A DNA stretch of 64,000 nucleotides from assembly GCF_038246755.1 (NCBI RefSeq), contig NZ_CP134706.1, positions 496,001 through 560,000 of the forward strand, in the 5' to 3' direction. A program made the translations under genes and the position numbers. Origin of the DNA: Micromonospora sp. FIMYZ51 (GTDB lineage: Bacteria > Actinomycetota > Actinomycetes > Mycobacteriales > Micromonosporaceae). The number at the start of each line of letters is the position of its first letter. Position 1 is the stretch's first letter. This document shows positions 16,681-24,790 of the stretch, in pieces. Under the pieces are notes generated by a model. The model was given only the letters and a program-made list of their open reading frames with translations. It was not told the DNA's origin and did not search any database.

Positions 16681-19149
16681 TCACTTCTCCAGCACCGCGG
16701 CGGTGATCCGATGCAGTGCGAAGGTGTGCAACATCTCCGTCCGCTCGTCCTCGGCGCGCAGGTAACCCGCGCCGAGTGAGACGGGCCGGACCAGCCGGGA
16801 CGCGGTCGCCCCGTGCGCGTCGACGTAGCCTACCCAGACCAGCGCCTTGTCGCGTACCGCCTGCTGGAGGACAGCCAGCGCGTCGCTGTGACTGTGCGCG
16901 GGCGCCGGCCCGGTCGGCGTCGCGCCGCGTACCGCCGCCGGTGCCCGCCGGGCCGCCCGCGCCACCGCCTCACCCCGGCGGATCTGCTCGACCACGCCGA
17001 GCAGGCGCGGCAGTGGCAGGCGCGGCGTCGCCAGCGGGTCGAGCGCCCGGCTGGTCACCGAGACCCGCGCCGGTGCCCGCCGGGCCTTCGGGCGGGTGAG
17101 CACCACGGAACCGGTGGTGTCCTCCGCCACCGGCGCGTAGCCGGCCTCCCGCAGCACGTTAAGCATCCGCCCGGCCTGGTACGGGGTGATCAGCACCGTC
17201 GGCGCGAGCCGGCGCAGCGACAACTCCGCCACCCGCCGGTCGGCCAGCACCTCGGCCAGCAGGGCCTCGTCATCGCTGCGCAGGTACGCCCCGGCGGAGC
17301 CGGCCCGCAGCCCGCCGTGCTTGCGAGCCACGTCGTCGATCAGGTAGGTCAACCCCTGCGGCACCGGGGTACGCGACCGGCGCCGGAAGAGTTCGTGCAG
17401 GTCGTCTGCGGAGTAGCCGGTATCCAGCGCCCGGCGCACACTGCCCGCGGTGACCCGGTGCACGCTCGCCCCACCGGCTGACTCGGGCTCGGCGGCCAGG
17501 TCGAGTTCGGTGGCGAGCGCCGGTTCCGGTGGCCCGGGCACCACCACGGTCAGGTCGGCCTGCACCAGGAAGTGGTCCACCGGGGCGGGCAGCAGCGCGT
17601 CCAGCGCCCGGACCGCGGTGCCGGCGTCGCCGTCGTCGGCCCGCAGCCCGAGTGGGTCGTCGGTGTCCCGTTCCTCGGTCGCGGTGGCCTCGGTCAGCAG
17701 CAGCCGCCCGTACGAGGTGAGCGCCCCCAGTCCGGTCACGCCCAGCGTGGCCGCCTCGGCGAGCGCCTCCCGATGGGCCGCCTCCCGGCCCCGGCTGCGG
17801 CGCGGCGCCCGCCACTCCAACAGCGCCTGCACCTCGTCGACGGTGGGTGCGGTCGCCGGTTCCAGCTCGGCGAGTACGCCGAGCACCGCCCGCCGGGTGG
17901 CCGGCGCGCCGGCCCGCTCCGCCTCGGCGGAGAGCACCGTGATCGGCCGGTCCCGATCGTCGCGCTGGCCGACCAGACCGGCCTGCCGGGTCATGGTGAA
18001 CCAGGCGCGGGCCAGCTGCTCCCAGCGTTGGGCAAGCGAACCGGCCCGCCACAGCTCGTACCCGCCGGTGGGCAGCACCTGCTGGTCGGCGCCGTACCGG
18101 GCGGCCGAGCCGGGCAACTCCACCTCGCCGGTGAGCCCGGCCGCGTACGCCACCTCCAGCAGCAGCGCGGCCGTCGACTCGTCCAGCCCGGTGGCGCGGG
18201 CCAACCGGCGCAGGTCGCGTACGCCGAGGCCGCCCGAGCGCAGCACCGGTGCCGGCTCGGCGGCCAGCTGGTCCAGCAGCGCCTCGGTGTGGCGTACCAC
18301 CTCCATGGTCTGCCCGGCCCCGGCGGAGTCGACCGCCTTCGGCTCGCGGCCAGGGGCGGCCACCGGTGGCGGGTTGGCGTTCAGCGGGCCCAGCGGCCCG
18401 CTGTCGCGGCGCAGCAGCAGCCCGATCTCCCGGGGCAGCTCGACCATGCCCGCGGTGCCGCCCTTGCCGCCGGCGATCCGGACCAGCAGCCGCTTGTCGA
18501 CAAGCCACCGGATCGGCGAGCCGGTCGGCGCCCCGCCGTTGGTCTCGTCCGGGGGCAACTCGTCCTCGGCACCGGCTGCGGGGGCCTGCAACGCGCCGGG
18601 CGGCACGCTGCCGACCGGGGGACCGGCCGCGAGCCGGTCCAGGATGGCCCGCGCCGACGGGGGCGCGGCCAGCAGCGTCCGCCGCAGCTTCGCCGGGTCC
18701 GCACAGAGCGCGGCCGTACGCGGGTCCAGCTCGGCTGCGGGGCGACCGAGCCCGGCCGGGTACGGGGCGATCTCGTCGATGCCCCCGATCAGCTGCAACT
18801 GGTGGTCCGGCCCGTAGAGCAGGAGGCGGGCGCGCAGCCGGTCGACGGCGGCCCGGACGGAGGTCGGTGCGGGTGGGTGCGGGCCGGCGGTGGCCATCGC
18901 GAGGACCCCGTCGACCGAGGTGGTGCCGTCGGCCGGGTCACGGGTCAACCGGGCGGCGTCCATGATCTGGAGGGTGAACTGGTCCAGCTCGTCCAGGGCG
19001 CGCGACACCGAGACCCGGGACTGGGCCCGGATCGCCAGCGCGGCGATGTCGGCGGGTACCGGTACGACGAGGTCTGGCCGCTGCTGGAGCAGGGCGGCCA
19101 GCGACTCGTCAGGCAGCGACCGCAGGTGGTCGGCGAGTGAGGTGCTCAT
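16681..19149 (-). CDS. Helicase-associated domain protein with C-terminal WYL domain
   Basis: An 822-residue protein that starts LADHLRSLPDESLAALLQQRPDL, as in the actinobacterial family annotated with the XPB/Ssl2-like helicase N-terminal domain. It lacks the helicase motor motifs. A central region (VDHFLVQADLTVVVPGPPEP, RRSRTPVPQGLTYLIDDVARK) is the conserved XPB-like part, and the last 80 residues (ALVWVGYVDAHG, RLVRPVSLG, HTFALHRITAAVLE) form a WYL-type ligand-binding domain. Its closeness to the XPB gene suggests a functional pair, with WYL sensing nucleic acid or nucleotide signals. Long Ala/Arg/Pro linkers interrupt the middle. Confidence 0.8.
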   Translation of the reverse strand: MSTSLADHLRSLPDESLAALLQQRPDLVVPVPADIAALAIRAQSRVSVSRALDELDQFTLQIMDAARLTRDPADGTTSVDGVLAMATAGPHPPAPTSVRAAVDRLRARLLLYGPDHQLQLIGGIDEIAPYPAGLGRPAAELDPRTAALCADPAKLRRTLLAAPPSARAILDRLAAGPPVGSVPPGALQAPAAGAEDELPPDETNGGAPTGSPIRWLVDKRLLVRIAGGKGGTAGMVELPREIGLLLRRDSGPLGPLNANPPPVAAPGREPKAVDSAGAGQTMEVVRHTEALLDQLAAEPAPVLRSGGLGVRDLRRLARATGLDESTAALLLEVAYAAGLTGEVELPGSAARYGADQQVLPTGGYELWRAGSLAQRWEQLARAWFTMTRQAGLVGQRDDRDRPITVLSAEAERAGAPATRRAVLGVLAELEPATAPTVDEVQALLEWRAPRRSRGREAAHREALAEAATLGVTGLGALTSYGRLLLTEATATEERDTDDPLGLRADDGDAGTAVRALDALLPAPVDHFLVQADLTVVVPGPPEPALATELDLAAEPESAGGASVHRVTAGSVRRALDTGYSADDLHELFRRRSRTPVPQGLTYLIDDVARKHGGLRAGSAGAYLRSDDEALLAEVLADRRVAELSLRRLAPTVLITPYQAGRMLNVLREAGYAPVAEDTTGSVVLTRPKARRAPARVSVTSRALDPLATPRLPLPRLLGVVEQIRRGEAVARAARRAPAAVRGATPTGPAPAHSHSDALAVLQQAVRDKALVWVGYVDAHGATASRLVRPVSLGAGYLRAEDERTEMLHTFALHRITAAVLEK

Positions 19150-19232
19150 CGTCGTTCCACGCTAGCCCGCACCGGCCTGCTCCCGCCCATCGGACGACCG
19201 GGCCGGGTCGGGCGGCCGGGTAGCTTTCCAGG

Positions 19233-19856
19233 ATGCCTCCATTGACGGTCGGCTTCGATCTCGACATGACCCTGCTCGACACGCGCCCCGGCATCGCTGC
19301 GGCCTTCCGGGCGTTGACCGAGCTGACGGGCGTACCGATCGACGCCGACGCGGCCGTGTCCCGGCTCGGCCCGCCGCTGCGGGTCGAGATCGCCCGCTGG
19401 TTTCCGCCCGAGCAGGTCGACGAGACGGTCCGGATCTACCGCGAGCTCTACCAGGCGTACGCGATCGCGCCAGCGGTGCCGCTGCCCGGCGCCCGGGCGG
19501 CCATCGACGCGGTGCGGGCGCGCGGCGGGCGGGTGCTCGTGGTCACCGCGAAGCACGGCCGGCTGGCCCGGCTGCACCTGGACCACCTGGGGCTGGTGGT
19601 GGACGAGGTGCTCGGAGACCTGTTCGCGGAGGAGAAGGCGACGGGTCTGCGCGCCCATCACGCTACCCACTATGTGGGAGATCATGTGGCGGACATGGTG
19701 GCCGCCCGGGCGGCTGACGTGCCCGGGATCGCGGTGGCCACCGGGCCGTGTTCGGCCGAGGAGCTGCGGTCCGCCGGGGCGGCGGTGGTGCTGGCAGATC
19801 TCACCGGATTCCCGGCGGCGCTCGACGGCGTGATCCGGCTAGCCTTGAGGCAGTAG
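19233..19856 (+). CDS. HAD-family phosphatase (phosphoglycolate phosphatase-like)
   Basis: A 207-residue hydrolase with HAD motif I DLDMTLLDT (nucleophile Asp in GFDLDMT), motif II VVTAK, the Lys of motif III around EEKAT and motif IV VGDHVADM. A helical cap of about 70 residues lies between motifs I and II, as in phosphoglycolate phosphatases. The substrate is not defined by sequence. It starts 83 bases from the divergent helicase-associated gene and is followed 29 bases later by the cold-shock gene on the same strand. Confidence 0.83.
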   Translation: MPPLTVGFDLDMTLLDTRPGIAAAFRALTELTGVPIDADAAVSRLGPPLRVEIARWFPPEQVDETVRIYRELYQAYAIAPAVPLPGARAAIDAVRARGGRVLVVTAKHGRLARLHLDHLGLVVDEVLGDLFAEEKATGLRAHHATHYVGDHVADMVAARAADVPGIAVATGPCSAEELRSAGAAVVLADLTGFPAALDGVIRLALRQ

Positions 19857-19885
19857 ACGGCTCAACACGAAGCAGAGGTTCTCAG

Positions 19886-20272
19886 GTGCCTACGGGTCGA
19901 GTGAAGTGGTACGACGCGACCAAGGGATACGGGTTCGTCACCAGTGACGAGGGTGGCGACGTGTTCCTGCCGAAGGCCGCGCTACCGGCGGGTGTCACCG
20001 ACCTCAAGGGCGGCCAGCGGATCGATTTCAGCGTGGTGGACAGCCGGCGGGGCACCCAGGCGATGGGCGTGAAGCTGCTGGAGGCGCCCCCGTCGGTGGC
20101 GGAGCTACGCCGCCGGCCGGCCGAGGAACTGCACGGCCTGGTGGAAGACATGATCAAGGTGCTGGAGGCGAAGGTCCAGCCCGACCTGCGCCGGGGCCGC
20201 TTCCCGGATCGCAAGACCGCCCAGAAGATCGCTCAGCTGGTCCACGCGGTCGCCCGCGAGCTGGAGGTCTGA
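19886..20272 (+). CDS. Cold-shock domain protein with C-terminal helical extension
   Basis: A 128-residue RNA/DNA-binding protein. The N-terminal 65 residues are a cold-shock domain with RNP-1-like KGYGFVT (GRVKWYDATKGYGFVTSDEG) and a D-V-F-L variant of RNP-2. The C-terminal 60 residues are helical (EELHGLVEDMIKVLEAKV, RKTAQKIAQLVHAVARELE). GTG at 19886 gives the usual N-terminus. Its 3' end overlaps the convergent mqnD gene by 40 bases, an unusual tail-to-tail overlap that could let the transcripts pair. Confidence 0.88.
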   Translation: MPTGRVKWYDATKGYGFVTSDEGGDVFLPKAALPAGVTDLKGGQRIDFSVVDSRRGTQAMGVKLLEAPPSVAELRRRPAEELHGLVEDMIKVLEAKVQPDLRRGRFPDRKTAQKIAQLVHAVARELEV

Positions 20273-21081
20273 GGCACGAGCCCGGCGTCGGCGGCCCGGC
20301 CGAGCAACGCCTCGACGGCGGCGAACCCCGACTTTCCCAGGTCGGCGGTGTACTCGTTGACGTAGAGGCCGATGTGCCGGTCCACCACGTCGGGCTCCAT
20401 CTCCTGGGCATGCGCCAGCACGTAGTCCCGACTCGCCGTCGGGTCGGCCCAGGCCCGCTGGACGGATTCCCGGATCCACCCGGCGGCCTGTTCGGGGTCG
20501 ACCGCGCCACGCCGGGCCAGGATGGCGCCGAGCGGGATCGGCAGGCTGGTCTCCGCCTCCCACCATTCGCCCAGGTCCACCAGGGCGGTCAGGCCGTGCC
20601 GTGGATAGGTGAACCGCGCCTCGTGGATCACCAGACCGGCGTCGTACCGTCCGGCGGCGACGCCGGGCATGATCTCGTGGAACGGCACCACCTCGATCCG
20701 CTTCGGCGTGCGGCCCGTCGCCCAGAGCCGGAAGAGCAGGTACGCGGTGGTCCGGTCGCCCGGCACCGCGACGGTCGCCCCGCTGAGGTCGGTGCGCTCC
20801 GGCCCGCCCGCGTCGTCGGTCCGGGTGAGCACCAGCGGCCCGCACCCCCGCCCCAGCGCGCCTCCACAGGGCAGCAGGTGGTAGTCCTCAAGCAGCCAGG
20901 GCAGCGCCGCGTAACTCACCTTGACCAGGTCGTACGCCCCACGCTCGGCGGCGGTGTTTGTCACGTCGACGTCGGCGTAGGTCACCTCGACCGGCGGCGC
21001 GCCGGGCACCTGCCCGTGCACCAGGGCGTGGAAGACGAACGTGTCGTTGGGGCAGGGCGAGATCGCCAGCGAGAGCGCCAC
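20233..21081 (-). CDS. mqnD: 1,4-dihydroxy-6-naphthoate synthase (futalosine menaquinone pathway)
   Basis: A 282-residue periplasmic-binding-protein-fold enzyme that makes 1,4-dihydroxy-6-naphthoate from cyclic dehypoxanthine futalosine. The N-terminus SLAISPCPNDTFVFHALVHG is the MqnD hallmark, followed by EVTYADVDVTN, DLVKVSYAALPWL, the GCGPLVL strand, GRYDAGLVIHEARFTY and GLYVNEYTADLG. GTG 21081 is chosen because the sequence upstream is not conserved-looking. It lies downstream of mqnB on the same strand with a palindromic element between, consistent with one pathway locus. Confidence 0.92.
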   Translation of the reverse strand: MALSLAISPCPNDTFVFHALVHGQVPGAPPVEVTYADVDVTNTAAERGAYDLVKVSYAALPWLLEDYHLLPCGGALGRGCGPLVLTRTDDAGGPERTDLSGATVAVPGDRTTAYLLFRLWATGRTPKRIEVVPFHEIMPGVAAGRYDAGLVIHEARFTYPRHGLTALVDLGEWWEAETSLPIPLGAILARRGAVDPEQAAGWIRESVQRAWADPTASRDYVLAHAQEMEPDVVDRHIGLYVNEYTADLGKSGFAAVEALLGRAADAGLVPQTSSSRATAWTS

Positions 21082-21117
21082 ACCACCACGGTAACCCCGC
21101 CCCCACGCCCCCTCCCC

Positions 21118-21178
21118 GTTGATCATGAGGTTAGCGGCAGTAGTTGATCTTCAAGGTGCCGCTAACCTCATGATCAAC
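21118..21178. repeat. 21-bp perfect inverted repeat, family A copy 1 (terminator-like)
   Basis: Arms at 21118-21138 and 21158-21178 are perfect 21-bp complements containing GATCATGAGGTTAGCGGC; the loop is 19 bases. The right arm contains the mqnB stop codon. The loop core AGTTGATCTTC is shared with the element at 40421-40468, so this is a repeat family and not only a terminator. Confidence 0.85.
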
Positions 21179-21845
21179 ACGTCGATGGTGGGGGTGAGCG
21201 CAGGGCGACGGCGGCAGCGGTGAGGGCGGTGAGGGCCTCGCGGAGGCGCCAGGCGTCCCGGTCGCGCGGGCCGATCGGGTTCGAGATGGTACGCAGTTCC
21301 GCGAAGGGCAGCCCGGCATGACTTGCCGCGACGGCCACGCCGTACCCCTCCATGGCCTCGGCCACCGCGTCCGGGTGACGTCGGCGCAACACCTCGGTAC
21401 TGGGCGCGGTGCCGGTGACGGTGCTCACGGTCAGCACCGGCCCGACGGTGGCCTGCGGCAGCGCGCTGCGCAGCGCGGCCAGCAACTGCGGGTCGGCAGC
21501 GACGGCCGGACCGCCACCGAGCAACTCGGCGGGCATGCCCAGCTCGTCGACGGGAATGAAGCCGTCGGGCGACTCGGCGCCCAGATCGGCGGCGACGGCC
21601 CGGGTGCCGAGCACGGTGCCGCCGACCGGCACCCGGTCCGGGAAACCGCCGGCCACCCCCGCGCTGACCACGCCCCGGTACGGCCGCCCGGCGGCCTCGG
21701 CGAGCGCCAGCAGCCGGGCGGTTGCCGCGCCGGCCACGGCCGGACCGACTCCCACCGGCACCACCGTCACCGTGGGATCGTCGAGTCCGGCCTGGACCGC
21801 CTCCGCCTCGGCGGGGACCGCGGTGACCACCAGCAGGGCGGTCAC
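21174..21845 (-). CDS. mqnB: Futalosine hydrolase
   Basis: A 223-residue nucleosidase of the MTA/SAH nucleosidase fold that splits hypoxanthine from futalosine. It shows GVGPAVAGAATARLL, the phosphorylase-type VVSAGVAGGFPDRVPVG, a catalytic region with AVAEAMEGYGVAVAA (MEG motif) and SNPIGPRDRDAW at the active-site end. GTG 21845 overlaps the upstream MFS stop (GTGA). Its stop lies inside a 21-bp palindrome. With mqnD it supports menaquinone synthesis by the futalosine route, typical of Streptomyces and Micromonospora. Confidence 0.92.
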   Translation of the reverse strand: MTALLVVTAVPAEAEAVQAGLDDPTVTVVPVGVGPAVAGAATARLLALAEAAGRPYRGVVSAGVAGGFPDRVPVGGTVLGTRAVAADLGAESPDGFIPVDELGMPAELLGGGPAVAADPQLLAALRSALPQATVGPVLTVSTVTGTAPSTEVLRRRHPDAVAEAMEGYGVAVAASHAGLPFAELRTISNPIGPRDRDAWRLREALTALTAAAVALRSPPPSTC

Positions 21846-23500
21846 GTGAGCGGCCCGGAGGAGCTGTGCCGGGTTTCGTCGTCGCTGCCACCGGACCGGG
21901 TGGCCGCGGACGACGGCCGGTAGATGTGGAAGCCCGGCGGGGCCAGGTGCGGTTCCTCGGGTGTCGAGCCGCCCTGGACGGGAGCGGGCGAGGCGGGTGC
22001 GGGATCGGCCACCTGCTCCGGGTCGGCCCGTACCGGGTCGGTTGGTGGGTCGGTCGGTGGGTCGGTGGTCGGTGGGTCGGCGTCCCGTTCGGCAGTGGCC
22101 AGTTCCTCGTCGGTGAGCGGACGACCGCGCAGCCGCTCGTCCCGCAACCGGCGGGCCATCACCAGGCCCCGCGCGGCGGCCAGCGCCCCGACGCCGGCCG
22201 CGACGGCGATCCCGATCCGACCGTTGAAGGGTACGAGTCCGAGCCCGCCGCCGGCCACGAAGGCGAGCATCAGCACCGTCTCCGAGTGGGCGAAGGAACT
22301 GGCCCGCAGCCGCTCCGAGATCCGTTCCTGGATCGACGCGTCCACGGCGAGCTTGGCGATGCCGCTCATCATTGCCGCGACCACGCAGAGCAGGGCGACC
22401 ATCGGCAGCGAGAAGCTCAGCGCGGTGAGGACCGCCACGCCGGCCACGATGACCATGCCACTGGACACCAGTGCGGCCGGCCGGTGGATGCGCAGCCGGG
22501 TGCCGAGCGCGGTGGCCAGGAAGGTACCGATGGCCAGCGCCGCGCCGACCAGGCCCAGTGCTCCCTCGTCACTCAGGTCGCGCCCGAACACCACGGTGGT
22601 CAGGTCACCCGCCTTGATGGTGAAGGCGAGGAAGAGCAGCAGGAAGCCGTAGATCGCGCGCAGCGTCGCCGCCCCGATCAAGTTCGAGATCACCAGGCGA
22701 CCGGCGGGACGTCCTCGGCCCAGCGGGCGGTCGCCGGTGCTCCGCCGCAGCGCCCGCAGTGGCCGTGGTACCCGCTCCGGCGGCTCGGAGTCGGCCTTCG
22801 GCGGCAGCCGCAGGGAGATCACCATGCCGACCAGGAAGATGACCGAGGCGACCCGCAGCGGCCACTGTGGCCCGAGCCAGAACGCGGCCAGGCCGATCGG
22901 GGCGACAAGCGCCCCGGCGACCGTGCCGTAGACGCTGGCCCGGGCACCGACCTGGGACAGGCCGAGCCCCTCGGGTAACAGTCGGGGCACGGCCGCGGAG
23001 CGGGCCACGCCGTACGCCCGGGAGAGCGCCAGCACGCCGAAGGCCGCCGGATAGAGACCGAAGCCGTGGATGTAGTCGGAGATCATCCAAGCCAGGAAGG
23101 CCCGGCCCAGCATGGTCGTGGCCAGGGCGTACCGTCGGCCGTGCCGGAAGTGGTCGAGCAGGGGGCCGACCACCGGGGCGAGCATGGCGAACGGCACCAT
23201 GGTCACCAGCAGGTAGAGCGCCACCTTGCTGCGGGCCTCGCCGAGCGGCACGTTGAAGAAGATCGTCCCGGCCAGGCCGATGGCGATCAGGGTGTCCCCG
23301 GCGCAGGAGACCGCGTGCAGGTCGAACAGGCGGACCATGCCGGTCTCGCCGCCGGCACCCCGGGCCCGGGCCCGGGCGGCGCTGCGGGTCACCCAGCGGC
23401 CACTGCTGAGCGAGCCACGCAGCAGCAGCCGGGTGGCGCGGATTCCGGTGCCGACGGTCCGCCCGAGAAGGGACCGCTCGGAGCGGGAGAACAGCGGCAT
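21842..23500 (-). CDS. MFS transporter with long cytoplasmic C-terminal tail
   Basis: About 552 residues with roughly ten to twelve hydrophobic helices (from GDTLIAIGLAGTIFF on) and a soluble C-terminal tail of about 90 residues rich in Pro, Asp and Thr (short DPPT repeats). ATG 23500 was chosen for the GGTGAGGA site 8 bases upstream; ATG 23509 and GTG 23515 are alternatives. The gene is coupled to mqnB. The substrate is not predictable; the link to menaquinone genes is positional only. Confidence 0.78.
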   Translation of the reverse strand: MPLFSRSERSLLGRTVGTGIRATRLLLRGSLSSGRWVTRSAARARARGAGGETGMVRLFDLHAVSCAGDTLIAIGLAGTIFFNVPLGEARSKVALYLLVTMVPFAMLAPVVGPLLDHFRHGRRYALATTMLGRAFLAWMISDYIHGFGLYPAAFGVLALSRAYGVARSAAVPRLLPEGLGLSQVGARASVYGTVAGALVAPIGLAAFWLGPQWPLRVASVIFLVGMVISLRLPPKADSEPPERVPRPLRALRRSTGDRPLGRGRPAGRLVISNLIGAATLRAIYGFLLLFLAFTIKAGDLTTVVFGRDLSDEGALGLVGAALAIGTFLATALGTRLRIHRPAALVSSGMVIVAGVAVLTALSFSLPMVALLCVVAAMMSGIAKLAVDASIQERISERLRASSFAHSETVLMLAFVAGGGLGLVPFNGRIGIAVAAGVGALAAARGLVMARRLRDERLRGRPLTDEELATAERDADPPTTDPPTDPPTDPVRADPEQVADPAPASPAPVQGGSTPEEPHLAPPGFHIYRPSSAATRSGGSDDETRHSSSGPLT

Positions 23501-23588
23501 GGGACCCATCCTCACCCATCAGCGGGACGGATGGCGCGTCACCGCCACAAGAACACCTCCGGGGAGTGCCTCGCAGCCGGAGCCACCG

Positions 23589-24416
23589 ATGGGGAACAAT
23601 GGTCAGGTGACCAGGCCCGCCTCCGCCCGCGCCGCTCGTCTCGACCAGGTCTGCGCCGCCGCCGTCGATGCGGCGCGCGCCGCCATCACCGAGGTGGATC
23701 CCGACGATGTCGGTGATCACCTTCAGGTGGTGGCTGAAGGTGACCGGCTGGTCACCCACTATTTCGAGTGCCGGCTGGCCGGTTACCGGGGCTGGCGTTG
23801 GGCGGTCACGGTCACCCGGGTGCCCCGCAGCCGTAACGTGACGATCTGCGAGACCGTGCTGCTGCCCGGGCCGGACGCGCTGCTCGCCCCGGGCTGGCTG
23901 CCCTGGCAGGAGCGGCTCAAGCCGGGCGACCTCGGCCCGGGTGACCTGCTGCCGACGCCGCCGGACGACGAGCGGCTCCAGCCCGGCTACCTCCACTCCG
24001 ATGATCCGGCGGTCGAGGAGATCGCCTGGGAGTTGGGGCTCGGCCGGCCCCGCGTGATGTCGCGGGACGGGCGGATCGAGGCGGCCCAGCGCTGGTACGA
24101 CGGGGACCACGGCCCGTCGGCGCCCATCTCGACCGCTGCACCGGCGGCGGCACGCTGCGGCACCTGCGGGTTCTATCTGCCGCTCGCCGGCCGGCTGCGG
24201 CAGTGCTTCGGGGTCTGCGGCAACTTTTACGCCCCGGACGACGGTCGGGTGGTCAGCGCCGACCATGGCTGCGGTGCGCACTCCGAGACGTTGGTCGAGA
24301 CCGAGACGGCGGTGGACGAGATGCCCACCGTCTACGACGACAGCGCGGTGGAGCCGATGTCGGTAAGCCGGCTGCCCGGCACGGACGAGCCGACGGAGTC
24401 GTACGGCAACTCCTGA
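23589..24416 (+). CDS. DUF3027 family protein with zinc-ribbon-like Cys motif
   Basis: A 275-residue actinobacterial protein of the DUF3027 family. Conserved parts are DDVGDHLQVVAEGDRLVTHY, RGWRWAVTVTRVPRS, LLPGPDALLAPGWLPWQERL (start of DUF3027) and RPGDLGPGDLLP-like KPGDLGPGDLLP. A Cys cluster C-x2-C, C-x3-C in ARCGTCGFYLPL and QCFGVCGNFYAP could bind zinc. ATG 23589 follows GGAG at 6 bases. The function is not known; the wide conservation in actinobacteria suggests a housekeeping role. Confidence 0.82.
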   Translation: MGNNGQVTRPASARAARLDQVCAAAVDAARAAITEVDPDDVGDHLQVVAEGDRLVTHYFECRLAGYRGWRWAVTVTRVPRSRNVTICETVLLPGPDALLAPGWLPWQERLKPGDLGPGDLLPTPPDDERLQPGYLHSDDPAVEEIAWELGLGRPRVMSRDGRIEAAQRWYDGDHGPSAPISTAAPAAARCGTCGFYLPLAGRLRQCFGVCGNFYAPDDGRVVSADHGCGAHSETLVETETAVDEMPTVYDDSAVEPMSVSRLPGTDEPTESYGNS

Positions 24417-24459
24417 CCGGGACGCGACGGACGGCTGACCGGGACGCGACGGACGGTGT

Positions 24460-24702
24460 TCAGCGGGCGGCGCGGCGCCGCCGGCGGTTGGCGTCGTGGC
24501 GCATCATCACGGCGAGCCCGGGAAACCCCCACAGGAAACCGGCCAGGCAGGTCCAGAGCCAGTTCTCGTGGCCGCTGGCGGCCAACCGGTCGCGAAAGAG
24601 CAGCAGCACCAGACCGGCGACCGCCCAGGCGGCCATCCCGGCGAGCGCGAACGGCACCATCGGCGGGTCGAGCGGCTCAGGTCGGGGCGGCTGCTTCGGC
24701 AC
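24460..24702 (-). CDS. DUF2530 family small membrane protein
   Basis: An 80-residue protein with two hydrophobic helices (about 15-36 and 46-66) joined by the loop FRDRLAASGHENW, and a basic C-terminus (RRRRRAAR). PLDPPMVPFALAGMAAWAVA and WLWTCLAGFLWGFPGL match DUF2530 proteins that typically sit beside DUF3027 and the purine permease in actinobacteria. The start is GTG at 24702, set by family length; the ribosome-binding site is weak. Confidence 0.75.
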   Translation of the reverse strand: MPKQPPRPEPLDPPMVPFALAGMAAWAVAGLVLLLFRDRLAASGHENWLWTCLAGFLWGFPGLAVMMRHDANRRRRRAAR

Positions 24703-24790
24703 CCGGCCAGGGTACGCGATCGGCTTTGCTGTACGCCGGTCATCTGCGACGATGCGCCCGACGACCTGATCATTCGCTGCGAGGATCCCG

